Shown: positions 24,834-34,102, numbered from the stretch's first letter. The stretch: 64,000 nt of DNA from Fibrobacter sp. UWB5 (GCF_002210295.1 NZ_MWQH01000001.1:682001-746000); one strand, 5' to 3'. Translations and numbers: made by a program. The notes: a model not told the origin generated them from the letters alone.

Positions 24834-25892
24834 ATGGAACCTGTGACGCCCACATCTGTTGCAAAGCCACGCTACGCTTTTGTCGACCTCGCGAAAGGCA
24901 TTTGCATTATGCTGGTGGTGTGGCATCACGTGGTGAGCACGTGGGGGCTTGAAACATACCCGCTAAAAGAGGCTGTATCTTCTTTCAGAATGCCATTGTA
25001 CTTCTTTTTGTCGGGGCTCTTCTTTAAGGAATATGCGGGCTTTTTTGATTTTTGCAAGCGTAAAATCAACAAGTTGCTGATTCCGTTTGCGTTCTTTTTC
25101 GTGACGCTTTCGTGCATATTCCCGTTCGTGTTGCACTACCTGCACTTGCGTGGAAATCCCGACGCTTCCGTTTGGTATTCTTTTGTCTGGAAACAGTCTT
25201 TTCCGAATATCCCGATTTGGTTTTTGCTAAGCCTATTCTGGACGAATCTGATGTTTTACGGGCTGTACTTGGTCGCAAAAAAAGTTGTAGCCAGAAAGTT
25301 CCCGCAGTATGCGACATCATCGCTGGTGGTGCTTTCGGTTGTGCTTGGCCTGATCGGTTTTTTCTTGGGTCGCTACAATATCAAGCTTCCTCTGTTCTGG
25401 GCGTCTTCGATGACGGCTATTCCGTATTTTTGCGCGGGTCATGTGGCGTTTCGCTACACCAAGATTCTAGCGCCGAATCCCATGGATAAGTTCAACATTC
25501 CATTTGCGCTTTTGGGCTTTGGCCTGGTTGTTGCGCTTGCGTGGAATGCCCCTCCTGATTCGGTGAGTTACGTGAGCAACCGCTATTGGTTCCCGATTTG
25601 GAGCGTTTACCTGTGCGGTATTTTAGGGACGCTTGCGGTGCTGTTCTTGTCGAAGGCCATCAAGAAAATTCCGTTGGTGTCGTATTTTGGTCGTTACTCC
25701 ATCATGGTGCTTGTGACGCATGGATGGGTGCAGTGGGGTATCATTAAAATTTTGCAGGAAAACCATGTGCATTGGTCGCGGCCCGTGGCGCTCGCCTTTG
25801 TTTTTGTGGTGACGATGCTTCTTTATTTGGCGATAATCCCGTTTATGAAGTGCTTCTTGCCCCATGTGACTGCGCAGAAAGACGTACTTTAG
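24834..25892 (+). CDS. Membrane acyltransferase, family 3
   Basis: 352 aa with about ten hydrophobic segments. The N-terminus RYAFVDLAKGICIMLVVWHHV carries the conserved His of acyltransferase-3 proteins, and a PLYFFLSGLFF segment follows, both hallmarks of this family (O-acetylation of surface polysaccharides or lipids). It starts eight bases after the hydrolase. Proximity to the polysaccharide operon suggests glycan O-acylation, but the substrate is inferred. Confidence 0.9.
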   Translation: MEPVTPTSVAKPRYAFVDLAKGICIMLVVWHHVVSTWGLETYPLKEAVSSFRMPLYFFLSGLFFKEYAGFFDFCKRKINKLLIPFAFFFVTLSCIFPFVLHYLHLRGNPDASVWYSFVWKQSFPNIPIWFLLSLFWTNLMFYGLYLVAKKVVARKFPQYATSSLVVLSVVLGLIGFFLGRYNIKLPLFWASSMTAIPYFCAGHVAFRYTKILAPNPMDKFNIPFALLGFGLVVALAWNAPPDSVSYVSNRYWFPIWSVYLCGILGTLAVLFLSKAIKKIPLVSYFGRYSIMVLVTHGWVQWGIIKILQENHVHWSRPVALAFVFVVTMLLYLAIIPFMKCFLPHVTAQKDVL

Positions 25893-25912
25893 CCTTTTCC
25901 GTTGCAATTTTG

Positions 25913-25918
25913 TATATT
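25913..25918 (+). promoter_or_regulatory. Putative -10 box TATATT before batA
   Basis: GTATATTC lies 43 bases before the ATG at 25962; a CGGAGA Shine-Dalgarno precedes the ATG. Confidence 0.35.
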
Positions 25919-25961
25919 CTCCGTTGTAAAATTTGATTTTTTGCGCTTTTTCGGAGATTTT

Positions 25962-27065
25962 ATGGATATTGGTGCGCTACATTTTCAGAATCCCGAGGCC
26001 TTTTGGCTCCTACTTTTGGTTCCTGTTTTAGTCGGCTGGTACATCTATCGTGAACACCGCCGCAAGAGTACGATTAAATTCCCGGCCCTTTCGATTGCCA
26101 AGCGTGCGGTTCCGAGCCGTCGCGTCAAATTCCGCCATATTGTGCCGATTTTGCGCCTTGCCGCTCTCGTTTGCTTTGTGGTAGCACTTGCACGCCCACA
26201 GAACGCCATGGAAGTCGAATACACCTCTACCGATGGCGTCGACATTATGCTTGCGCTCGACGTCTCGGGCTCCATGGGTACGCTCGATATGCTTACCCGT
26301 ATGGAACAAGCGAAGCTCGGCGTGATGAATGCGGAACGCATCTTGAAATCCGGCGATTACTGGAAATACAGCCGTCTGGGTTATGCCCAGCAGGTGATTG
26401 CGGACTTTATCCAGAAACGCCATAGCGACCGAATCGGTTTGTCCGCTTTCGGAGCCCGTTCCGTTACTCAGTGCCCTCTGACACTCGATTACGGCTCGCT
26501 GCTTGAAATTCTGAAAGCGACCGATGACTTGGCCCGCGACAGCATTATGAATAGCCGCACGGCTATTGGCGACGGCCTGATGAACGCCCTTGCCCGTTTG
26601 CAAAAGTCCGAAGCCAAGTCCAAGGTGGTGGTGCTCTTGACCGATGGCCGCGATAATGCAAGCCTGGTGCCGCCCATGCGTGCAGCCGATGTGGCTCAGT
26701 CGCTTGGTGTCAAGGTTTATACCGTTGGTGTGGGTAAAAAGAACGGCAAAATTCTTGCCTTTCAGCAGAATCCGTGGACTGGCGATATTTCATGGGGTGA
26801 ACGCGACATTACGCCCGAAGAAGGAATTGACGAGGGTGTGTTGAGGTCTGTTGCCCAAAAGACGGGAGGCCGCTTCTACCGCGCCGAAAACAAGGAAGAA
26901 CTCGAAAAGATTTATTCCGAAATCGACGAACTCGAAAAGACCGAAATTGAAACGGTGGCTTACGCCCGCTATGCCGAAAAGTTCTACCCGTGGCTCTTGG
27001 TGGGTGCCTTGCTGATTTTACTCGAATTGTTGCTTGCGAATACGCGCTTTGTGCGCATCCCGTAA
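25962..27065 (+). CDS. BatA-like von Willebrand factor A membrane protein
   Basis: 367 aa from ATG 25962; an in-frame ATG at 25902 lies beside the promoter-like box and lacks a Shine-Dalgarno. Two N-terminal hydrophobic segments (~15-30 and ~60-78) and one C-terminal (~345-362) flank a VWA domain whose MIDAS is DVSGS (D100) with later T and D in RTAIGDG and LLTDGRDN. BatA/BatB proteins of the Bacteroides aerotolerance type form envelope complexes, usually with a MoxR ATPase and a DUF58 protein; those are not beside it. It pairs with the paralogue 12 bases downstream. Confidence 0.9.
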   Translation: MDIGALHFQNPEAFWLLLLVPVLVGWYIYREHRRKSTIKFPALSIAKRAVPSRRVKFRHIVPILRLAALVCFVVALARPQNAMEVEYTSTDGVDIMLALDVSGSMGTLDMLTRMEQAKLGVMNAERILKSGDYWKYSRLGYAQQVIADFIQKRHSDRIGLSAFGARSVTQCPLTLDYGSLLEILKATDDLARDSIMNSRTAIGDGLMNALARLQKSEAKSKVVVLLTDGRDNASLVPPMRAADVAQSLGVKVYTVGVGKKNGKILAFQQNPWTGDISWGERDITPEEGIDEGVLRSVAQKTGGRFYRAENKEELEKIYSEIDELEKTEIETVAYARYAEKFYPWLLVGALLILLELLLANTRFVRIP

Positions 27066-27077
27066 TGGAGGCTTTAG

Positions 27078-28106
27078 ATGCGATTTGCTGAACCGATGTT
27101 CTTGTGGGGCCTTTTGACGCTCCCGTTGTTTGCGCTCCTTTTTGTGTATGCTTACCACCGTCGCAAAAAACTCGCAGCCCGCTTTGTTTCGCTTTCGATG
27201 TTGCCTAAGCTTTCGACTTCGGTGTCGCCCTGGCGTAGGCTTGCGAAGGTGACCATTTTGCTCTTTGCGATTGCCTTCTTGTTTGTGGCTCTTGCGCGCC
27301 CGCAGTGGGGCCGTAAAATGGAACATATCGAACGCCGCGGCCTTGATCTTGTGTTGTTGCAGGACATTTCGCTTTCGATGCTTGCCGAAGACGTCAAGCC
27401 GAATCGCTTGACCCGCAGCCGTCATGAAATTTCGGCGTTCCTGGAATCGCTTTCGGGCGACCGCGTGGGCCTTGTGGCGTTCTCGGGCGAAGCCCAGGTG
27501 ATGGTGCCGCTCACTCTCGATTACGGTACCGTGCAGATGATGCTTAGGGAACTCACTCCGGGCTGGCTCATGCCGGGCACGAACCTCGAAAAGGCAATCC
27601 GCAAGGGCATGGATTTGTACCGCAATTCGGGAAGCGCCGGGCAGTACTCCGTGATGATTTTGATGAGCGATGGCGAAGAGCTTGAAGCCGCTGCCGTAAA
27701 CGCCGCCAAGGAAGCGGCCGAAATGGGAATCCGCATTTATACAATCGGTATCGGCTCCCGCGAGGGCGTACCTATTCCGGTGCCCTCCAAGAATGGCGAA
27801 GTCGCTTACAAAAAAGATATGCAGGGTAATATCGTGACCACGCGTCTCGAAGACGGAACTCTGCAAGAAATTGCAAGCGTTACCGGTGGGCTTTATTTCT
27901 ATGCGAACCCGGGTGAATTCCAGTTGCAAAAAGTGCTGACTGAAATTGCAAGCCTCGAAAAAAAGGAACAGGCTACTGACCGCATGGAAAACTATCAGGA
28001 CCGCTACCAGATTTTTCTGGCTCTTGCAGCCCTCTTGTTCTTGATCGAAGCATTGGTGTCTGAAAGGGGCCGTAAACGCCGTGTCGGAGCGGGCCGATTT
28101 AACTGA
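27078..28106 (+). CDS. BatB-like von Willebrand factor A membrane protein
   Basis: 342 aa. Same plan as its upstream neighbour: N-terminal hydrophobic pair, VWA domain, C-terminal hydrophobic segment (~313-328). MIDAS DISLS (D96) followed by MLAEDVKPNRL, a Bat-family marker; Thr in PGTNLEKAI and Asp in LMSDGEE complete the metal site. No TPR extension is present. It is the last gene of a two-gene Bat unit; a terminator follows at 28177. Function in oxidative or envelope stress is family-level inference. Confidence 0.9.
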   Translation: MRFAEPMFLWGLLTLPLFALLFVYAYHRRKKLAARFVSLSMLPKLSTSVSPWRRLAKVTILLFAIAFLFVALARPQWGRKMEHIERRGLDLVLLQDISLSMLAEDVKPNRLTRSRHEISAFLESLSGDRVGLVAFSGEAQVMVPLTLDYGTVQMMLRELTPGWLMPGTNLEKAIRKGMDLYRNSGSAGQYSVMILMSDGEELEAAAVNAAKEAAEMGIRIYTIGIGSREGVPIPVPSKNGEVAYKKDMQGNIVTTRLEDGTLQEIASVTGGLYFYANPGEFQLQKVLTEIASLEKKEQATDRMENYQDRYQIFLALAALLFLIEALVSERGRKRRVGAGRFN

Positions 28107-28370
28107 AAAAAGTAAAAATTTTTTACTGTGATTTGCACGCTTTTTGCACGCTAGTCAGCATTTGCAAATTTCTTTTAAGGTGCTTTTTAGCACCTTTTTT
28201 GCTATTATTCTAACTGGTGTGGTAAAATAAGGGTGAATTCGTCCCGAATCGCCTCATTTTTTTAGGAACGTTTGGTTTTTGTTCATCCATTTTTACACAA
28301 AAATTCGCTATTTTGCGAGTGATTAAAGTAAATTTTGGCTGAAAAATAAAAAGTAAACCATGGAGTCCCT
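28107..28370. other. AT-rich intergenic region
   Basis: 264 bases with no plausible gene. It holds a terminator (28177-28200), a short direct repeat TTTGCACGCT (28133 and 28143 area) and the leader of the DUF4956 gene. I see no RNA gene or riboswitch. Confidence 0.7.
28177..28200 (+). terminator. Intrinsic terminator after batB
   Basis: Stem AAGGTGCT (28177-28184) / AGCACCTT (28189-28196), loop TTTT, then TTTT. Confidence 0.9.
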
Positions 28371-29054
28371 ATGCTCGACCTATTAGCCGTCCAATCCGGC
28401 ACCGCCAATGCCACTCTCATTACGTTGGCGTACACCTTGATCCTCACATTTATCCTGTCCTCGGTGATTGCGTGGACCTACGAAAAGACCTTCCTCGGGT
28501 TGTCGTACTCCAGAAACTTTGTGCAGGCAATTGTGCTTAGTGCAGTCGTTGCTGCCACGGTGATGCAGGCCATTGGTGATAACGTCGGTCGCGGTCTTGG
28601 TATGATGGGTGCCCTTTCCGTGGTTCGCTTTAGAACATCTTTTAAGGACCCGCGCGACATTATGTTTGTGTTCGCATCGCTCGGCGCCGGTATCGGTTGC
28701 GGTGTGTACGCCTGGGGCGCTGCCGTGGGTGGCACGATTGCCTTTAGCGCTGTGGCCTTCCTCCTTTCTCGTACAGGTCTTGGTACCAAGCACTTCTTTG
28801 ACGGCATGCTCCGTTTTGCGCTCCCCAACGAAGCCAAGGTCCGTGGTCAGATAGAAGACATCATGAAGTCTAGCCTCAAGACGTTCATCTTGATTACGAT
28901 GCGTGAAGTTGACGGCGGTGCTCGCCTTGACGTCGCTTACCAGATTCGCCTGCGCGCCACTCATCCGGCTGCAGAAATCCTGAGCGAACTCTCTAAAATA
29001 GAAGGCATCTCGGACGTACAGTTCATGATGCAGGACGCCACGACGGAAATGTAA
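28371..29054 (+). CDS. DUF4956 inner-membrane protein
   Basis: 227 aa. Four hydrophobic segments in the first ~140 residues and a soluble C-terminal domain (~150-227) of ferredoxin-like appearance. The hallmark is MMGALSVVRFRTSFKDPRD (~81-99), which resembles the GAL-x-VRFRT segment shared with MgtC-like proteins and defines DUF4956. Members are commonly found beside VTC-domain and CotH-type genes in bacteria; function is not established. Here it opens a tight series of genes (11, 9 and 2 base gaps) reaching to a VTC-domain enzyme, so it is probably the inner-membrane part of the system. Confidence 0.9.
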   Translation: MLDLLAVQSGTANATLITLAYTLILTFILSSVIAWTYEKTFLGLSYSRNFVQAIVLSAVVAATVMQAIGDNVGRGLGMMGALSVVRFRTSFKDPRDIMFVFASLGAGIGCGVYAWGAAVGGTIAFSAVAFLLSRTGLGTKHFFDGMLRFALPNEAKVRGQIEDIMKSSLKTFILITMREVDGGARLDVAYQIRLRATHPAAEILSELSKIEGISDVQFMMQDATTEM

Positions 29055-29064
29055 GGGAGACGGT

Positions 29065-30129
29065 ATGAACAAGCTTAGCGATATGCTCGAAAATTTTTGG
29101 AACACGCACAAGTCTAATGCCGGTGTCGCTTATGTCTATGGCCACAAGCTTTCTTTGGCCTGGATTCTCTGTGTCATTATCGCCATTATTCTTGGCTACA
29201 TGTACCAGGGCAAGATTGCAACCTTCCAGGGTATTGCAGAAGCTGCCGAAACCACCATTAGCGTACCGAGCCCCACCGAAGTGGTCAAGGTGCACGTGAT
29301 GCCTGGCCAGGCAATCAATGCAGGCGATACCATCGTGGAACTCAACCGTCCGGACCTCACGCTGCGCATTGCCGAAGTGACTCGCGAACTTGATGCTAGC
29401 GCAGGCCGTAGCAACTTGTCTGCTGCAGACATCGACCAGAAGGTCGCTGCAGTCAAGGCCGACCTTGCCACGAAGACCCTTACGCTCAAGTCCGAAATCA
29501 ACAGACTTGAAACCGAATACAAGAAGAACAAAGAAATTGCTGCAAAGCTCAAGAGCCTCAAGGGTTCCAACGCCGACAGCGACGGTAACGACGCTATGGC
29601 TATGCAAATCAAGAGCTTGAAGAACGAACTTGCCGTTGCTAACGCCAACGCCAACGAACAGATCAAGCTCCTGCGCAGCAGCAACCGTTTGCAGAAGGAT
29701 GCTGGCAAGAGCGAAGTCGAAAACCTGCAGAAGGAACTCGAAGAACTCAAGAAGCAGCAAGAAGAATTGACCCAGATTGCCAAGGAAAGCTGGGTCGTGG
29801 GCTCTGTGAACGTTCATGACGGCGAAAAGGTATCTAGCTTCGCCCCGATCGTCACCCTCACTCACAAGTCCCCGACGCTGGTTCGCGGTTACATCCACGA
29901 AAGAATGTACCAGCGCATGGATATTGGCGAAACCGTCAAGGTGAAGTCGCTCGGCGCTACGGGTAAGCCGGTGAAGGGCAAGGTGGTTGGCCTTTCCAGC
30001 CGCATTGTGGAATTCCCGATGCGCATGTGGAAGATGCCTGAAATGCCGATTCACGGCCGCGAAGTCATTATCACGATCCCTGCCGAAAATTCGTTCCTCT
30101 TGGGCGAAATGGTGACCATCTCCGAATAG
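29065..30129 (+). CDS. HlyD-like membrane fusion protein
   Basis: 354 aa. A cytoplasmic start, one transmembrane segment (~29-47, LAWILCVIIAIILGYMY), a split biotinyl-lipoyl-like domain (TEVVKVHVMPGQAINAGDTIVEL at ~77-99 and a second half at ~250), a long coiled coil (~125-245, rich in KSLKNEL and LQKELEELKKQQEEL) and a C-terminal beta-barrel-like part. This is the layout of periplasmic adaptors that join an inner-membrane unit to a TolC-type channel. The inner-membrane partner here would be the DUF4956 protein rather than an ABC or RND pump, which is unusual. Confidence 0.85.
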   Translation: MNKLSDMLENFWNTHKSNAGVAYVYGHKLSLAWILCVIIAIILGYMYQGKIATFQGIAEAAETTISVPSPTEVVKVHVMPGQAINAGDTIVELNRPDLTLRIAEVTRELDASAGRSNLSAADIDQKVAAVKADLATKTLTLKSEINRLETEYKKNKEIAAKLKSLKGSNADSDGNDAMAMQIKSLKNELAVANANANEQIKLLRSSNRLQKDAGKSEVENLQKELEELKKQQEELTQIAKESWVVGSVNVHDGEKVSSFAPIVTLTHKSPTLVRGYIHERMYQRMDIGETVKVKSLGATGKPVKGKVVGLSSRIVEFPMRMWKMPEMPIHGREVIITIPAENSFLLGEMVTISE

Positions 30130-30137
30130 TTTGATTT

Positions 30138-31529
30138 ATGAAAAAATCCGCTCTTGTATCTCTGTTTGTTGCAGCACCGTTGCTTGCCGCCCCGCTGACT
30201 TGGGAAACCCTCATCAAGTCTGCTGATGATGACGCCCGTTATCAGGGTTCTCAAAAACGTGTAAACATTGCGACCTCTCGCAACACGAAACTGTGGGACA
30301 AGCTTGAGTTGCGTTACAAACTCGATGGCTTCAGCTTTGCACAACATGACTTTGAACTTCGCATGACTCCTAAGGCTTTTGGCGAAGGTTCTGCTGACCG
30401 TGCGCATTACGAAGCGCAGATGGCCTATGCGAATGCGAATTTGGCTGAAGACCGCGCCGTTCTTTTGTACGACCGCTACGAACGCGGAATTCATTACCTG
30501 ATGCGCAAGCGTATCAATGCGCTTAACCAGGAACTTTACCAGATCAATGCTGACCGTATCGAAGTGCTGCACCTCAAGTCTGGTTCTGCAAATTTCAATC
30601 CGCAGGACTTGATGTCCGCTCTTGAAAAAGAATCATCGATCCGCGCCGCCCTCATTAGCGATTCCAACTCGCTCCAGAATTCCGAAAGAAAACTCCGCGT
30701 GTGGATTCCTGAATTCGATAGCGTTGAACTGGATTCCTCTTGGCTTCCGCCTATGGAAGATATCGAAGCCCAGTTGAAAGATGGCGTCGATGTAAGTGAC
30801 AAGTTCCCGCAAGTTGCCATGGCCAAGGGCAAGATGGATTCCGAAAAGGCTCGCGCCAAGCAAGATGTTGCTAGCCGCCGCGACTACATTTCGCATATCG
30901 GTATCGGCTATTCGCTCAAGATTCCGTCTTTGATGAAAAAGTACAAGGACATGGGTTACGACGATTTGTGCAATACGAATAGCGAATATTACAGCGAAGA
31001 CGATTGTACCAAGTGGAAGGATAAAGCCTATAACGAAGAAACCGCTCGCTTTGACAACACGTATTCTATCCAGAGACTTGTGGATGACAAGGACAATCGT
31101 CGCACTCGTGACAAGTTCTTTGCAAACATTGGCATTAAGCTTCCGTTCTTTGACAGCAACAAGGATAACGACCTGCGTAACCAGGTGGCAGACCTTGAAG
31201 CCGAAGGCGATTATATGGAAAAGTTCCGCGACGTGAGCGTGAAGGTGAATCGCCTCGTCGAACAGATCAACGGATTCCTTGCTCAATGGAAGGTTCAGAA
31301 GGACTTTGCCGAAAAGGTTAAAGCGGGTAACATTTTTGAACAGTTTGCAAAAGACGCCGGTTCTGACCCGCTCCTTTTGCTGCGTGCCCGCGAATCTGCC
31401 GTGGAAAGCGAACTGAATGCAGTCAAGCTTGAAGTCGACATTTACGACCTTTATCTTGAGCTGTTGCAGTATGCAGGCCAGCTTTCCAAGGAAGGCGTGC
31501 AGAACCACTTAGTCGGGGGGCTCAAGTAG
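30138..31529 (+). CDS. TolC-like outer-membrane protein
   Basis: 463 aa. Signal peptide MKKSALVSLFVAAPLLAA. The remainder is mainly long amphipathic helices with two beta segments near the middle (ELRYKLDGFSFAQHDFELRM; HIGIGYSLKIPS), and it repeats the helix-turn plan in two halves, as in outer-membrane efflux factors. It is more divergent than the TolC at 34237. It lies nine bases after the adaptor gene and two bases before the VTC gene. A polar insert rich in D/K/Y (~275-325) sits where the second barrel strands would be. Confidence 0.72.
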   Translation: MKKSALVSLFVAAPLLAAPLTWETLIKSADDDARYQGSQKRVNIATSRNTKLWDKLELRYKLDGFSFAQHDFELRMTPKAFGEGSADRAHYEAQMAYANANLAEDRAVLLYDRYERGIHYLMRKRINALNQELYQINADRIEVLHLKSGSANFNPQDLMSALEKESSIRAALISDSNSLQNSERKLRVWIPEFDSVELDSSWLPPMEDIEAQLKDGVDVSDKFPQVAMAKGKMDSEKARAKQDVASRRDYISHIGIGYSLKIPSLMKKYKDMGYDDLCNTNSEYYSEDDCTKWKDKAYNEETARFDNTYSIQRLVDDKDNRRTRDKFFANIGIKLPFFDSNKDNDLRNQVADLEAEGDYMEKFRDVSVKVNRLVEQINGFLAQWKVQKDFAEKVKAGNIFEQFAKDAGSDPLLLLRARESAVESELNAVKLEVDIYDLYLELLQYAGQLSKEGVQNHLVGGLK

Positions 31530-31530
31530 T

Positions 31531-32361
31531 ATGGCCGAAGCCCGCGGATTTAGCCTTCTCGAAAGGTTCGAACTCAAGTACCACATTCCCGTGGAATGGG
31601 CGGACCGTATCGGCGCATTCCTTGCTCCGTACTGCGAAGAAGACTACTATTCTAAAATTACGCCGGGCGGATTCTACTGGATTACGAATCTCTACTTGGA
31701 TTCGCCTTCTTGGACGTTCCTCGGCTGGAAAAAGAAACAGTTGCTGGATCGCTTCAATATGCGCATTCGCACCTATGGTGAACACCCGGCTCAAGACGGA
31801 ACGTTCCACTTTGAATGCAAGCGCAAGATCAAGAACATTTGCTACAAGAGCCGCGGAACCATCAAGGGCATTAACCCGGGCGAAGTCTGGAACATGAAAC
31901 CCGAAGACTGGCCGTGCAAGGGTGAAAAGGACCGCATGTACGTGAAGGATTTCTTGTACAAGACGGAACTCTACAATGCGCACCCGCGCCTTTTGACCCA
32001 GTACAAGCGCCGCGCCTGGTTTGGCCTTCGCGAAGAATATTCCCGCGTGACGATCGATACCGGCATGCGCTTCCGCGAAGAAAACGGTTTTGATTATACG
32101 GTCGATCCGCATTACATGCACTCGACAGGGCTTCCGAGATTTTTCCAGCCTGCATGCGATGCCGTGCTCGAACTCAAGTGCCCTTGCTCCCAGGTACCGT
32201 ACTGGATGTTCGATTTGATCAAGTTCTTGAACTTAAAACACGCTGCCTTCTCCAAATTCGGCAATGCCGCCGCAGAATGGAAACGTGTATACGAAAATCC
32301 GCGTCGCTTTAAGACTCCGTACTGGACGAAGCTTGCCGTAGGCGCTGGCGAAAATTATTAA
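31531..32361 (+). CDS. VTC-domain (polyphosphate polymerase fold) protein
   Basis: 276 aa. The full set of VTC tunnel motifs is visible: ERFELKY (E11, E14, K16), RFNMRIR (R74, R78, R80), FECKRK (E95, K97, K99), QYKRRAWF (Y158, R160, R161), RVTIDTG (R172, D176), LELKCP (E214, K216) and FSKFG (S241, K242). In yeast Vtc4 this triphosphate-tunnel fold makes polyphosphate from ATP with a metal ion. Bacterial single-domain copies beside DUF4956 genes are little studied. No signal peptide, so it acts in the cytoplasm. It lies two bases after the outer-membrane gene and 31 bases before a lamin-tail lipoprotein. Confidence 0.92.
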   Translation: MAEARGFSLLERFELKYHIPVEWADRIGAFLAPYCEEDYYSKITPGGFYWITNLYLDSPSWTFLGWKKKQLLDRFNMRIRTYGEHPAQDGTFHFECKRKIKNICYKSRGTIKGINPGEVWNMKPEDWPCKGEKDRMYVKDFLYKTELYNAHPRLLTQYKRRAWFGLREEYSRVTIDTGMRFREENGFDYTVDPHYMHSTGLPRFFQPACDAVLELKCPCSQVPYWMFDLIKFLNLKHAAFSKFGNAAAEWKRVYENPRRFKTPYWTKLAVGAGENY

Positions 32362-32392
32362 AATAGAAGAAAGTTTTTGCGAGGATACCTCT

Positions 32393-34102
32393 ATGGATAT
32401 CAAAAAGATTCTTTTGGCTGGTTCGGCAGTGACCGCAATGGTTCTTGCCACCTCTTGTTCCAGTGACTCGTCTACGGAACCGGATCCTGCTGATCCGACC
32501 GTTTCTTCGTCTTCGGAAGGTGGCTCGAATTCGGACCCGACTTCGTCTGCTGGCGATACTCCTGCGACGGGTTCTTCGAGCAGCGTTAGCGGTGACGTTC
32601 CCAAATCTTCGGCTGCTGAAGTGGTTGATTCTTCGTACACCCAGATGGCGATTACCGAAATCATGTATAATGCTGACGATGGTTCCGCCTTGGAATGGGT
32701 CGAAGTGACAATCCAGAGTGGTCCGGATATCAGCAGTATGCTCGCTTCGGGCATGCGTTTGGACGGTGCGCTTTCCTATACGTTCCCGAACGAAGAACTC
32801 AAGAAGGGCGAATACATTGTCGTGACCAACGACAAGGATTTGTTCATGCAGACTTATCCCGAATTCAAGGGCCGTCTCTATGGTCCGTGGGATAATGATC
32901 CGAAGACTGGTGCTGTGGCCAAGCTTTCGAACGAAGGCGACGTGATTGACGTGAAACTGACGGGTGAAGGCGACGTGAGTTGCTCTTACAGCATGGAACC
33001 GCCTTGGCCGTCTCTTGCCAACGGCAAGGGCCGTACGCTTGTGTACAAGGGCGGCAACGCTGCCCAGGCAACCTCCTGGGGTGCAAGCAAGATTATGAAC
33101 GGTAATCCGGGTGTGGGCAACGATGAATGGCTCACGACTTCGAATATCCGCTTGAACGAAATCATGCCGACTGGTACGGGCGTCGCTGCCTGGGTTGAGC
33201 TCTACAATGCGGGTAGCGCCGATGTTGATGTGACAGGTTGGATTTTTGAATCCAAGATCCGTAAGGAAAAACTCACCATCAAGGCCGGAACGGTTCCTGC
33301 AAAGGGTTACCTTGTCTTGAACGCTGAAACCGATTTTAACGATAGCGAAGGTGCCGCAAAGGAACTGATTGTTAGCTCTATCGGTGGTTCTTATTACCTG
33401 TATGGCGCAACCGAAGGTGACGAATCCAGTTTGCTTTTGCCTTCTAGCGAACTTTCGAGCGGTGTGGTGGACTTGAGTGATGGCTCTACGGCTCAGGGGG
33501 CGCTTGTCGAAGCGACTCCGGGGGCTGCAAACTCCAAGCTTTATATTGGTGGCTTGGTCATTAGCGAAATTCACTACCACCCGAACGAAGAAGACTTGAA
33601 CGACGTGGAATTCCTGGAACTCAAGAATTTGTCTGAAACGCCCATTACGCCGTTTGAAAAACTTTCAAACGGAAACAGAGGTTGGAAGGTCGAAGGTATT
33701 AATTTTGAATTTGCTTCGACTGACGTGATTCCGGCTGGCGGTATTGTGGTGCTGTTCCCGGATTCCTTGCAGACCACCCCTGGTGCAGATAATTTGCGTA
33801 AGCGTTTTTCGATTGACGCTAGCGTGTTGATTAGCTTCTATAGCGGTAAGCTTTCCAACCGCGGTGAAACGATTGCTGTAAAGAAGCCTTACTTCTATCA
33901 GAAAGATACTTCGAACCCGCTTAATGACCAGTGGTACTACGATTGGTCCGATGCAACGCTCTATAGCGATAAGTGGAGCGGCAACGGCGTTGACTACAAG
34001 CGCGCGGACGGTTTCGGTTACAGTTTGCAGCGCAAGGACTTCACCACGATGGGTTATGAAGCTGCCGCTTGGACGGTTGACAAGCCGACTCCGGGTAAGT
34101 AA
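32393..34102 (+). CDS. Lipoprotein with three lamin-tail-like domains
   Basis: 569 aa. Lipoprotein signal (AVTAMVLATSCSSDSS), then a Ser/Asp/Thr-rich linker (~24-82). Three lamin-tail-like domains are marked by similar openings: ITEIMYNADDGSALEWVEV (~86), IRLNEIMPTGTGVAAWVEL (~252) and LVISEIHYHPNEEDLNDVEF (~387). The final part (~430-569) is Trp/Tyr-rich and ends with VDKPTPGK, which often closes such proteins. In other bacteria lamin-tail domains come with CotH kinases and are found on surface proteins; no CotH domain is seen here. It is probably the exported component of the VTC/DUF4956 cassette. Confidence 0.86.
   Translation: MDIKKILLAGSAVTAMVLATSCSSDSSTEPDPADPTVSSSSEGGSNSDPTSSAGDTPATGSSSSVSGDVPKSSAAEVVDSSYTQMAITEIMYNADDGSALEWVEVTIQSGPDISSMLASGMRLDGALSYTFPNEELKKGEYIVVTNDKDLFMQTYPEFKGRLYGPWDNDPKTGAVAKLSNEGDVIDVKLTGEGDVSCSYSMEPPWPSLANGKGRTLVYKGGNAAQATSWGASKIMNGNPGVGNDEWLTTSNIRLNEIMPTGTGVAAWVELYNAGSADVDVTGWIFESKIRKEKLTIKAGTVPAKGYLVLNAETDFNDSEGAAKELIVSSIGGSYYLYGATEGDESSLLLPSSELSSGVVDLSDGSTAQGALVEATPGAANSKLYIGGLVISEIHYHPNEEDLNDVEFLELKNLSETPITPFEKLSNGNRGWKVEGINFEFASTDVIPAGGIVVLFPDSLQTTPGADNLRKRFSIDASVLISFYSGKLSNRGETIAVKKPYFYQKDTSNPLNDQWYYDWSDATLYSDKWSGNGVDYKRADGFGYSLQRKDFTTMGYEAAAWTVDKPTPGK

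Noticed and set aside
28107-28370. Small RNA or tRNA gene
   Set aside because: Apart from a clear terminator hairpin no cloverleaf or conserved RNA structure could be traced.
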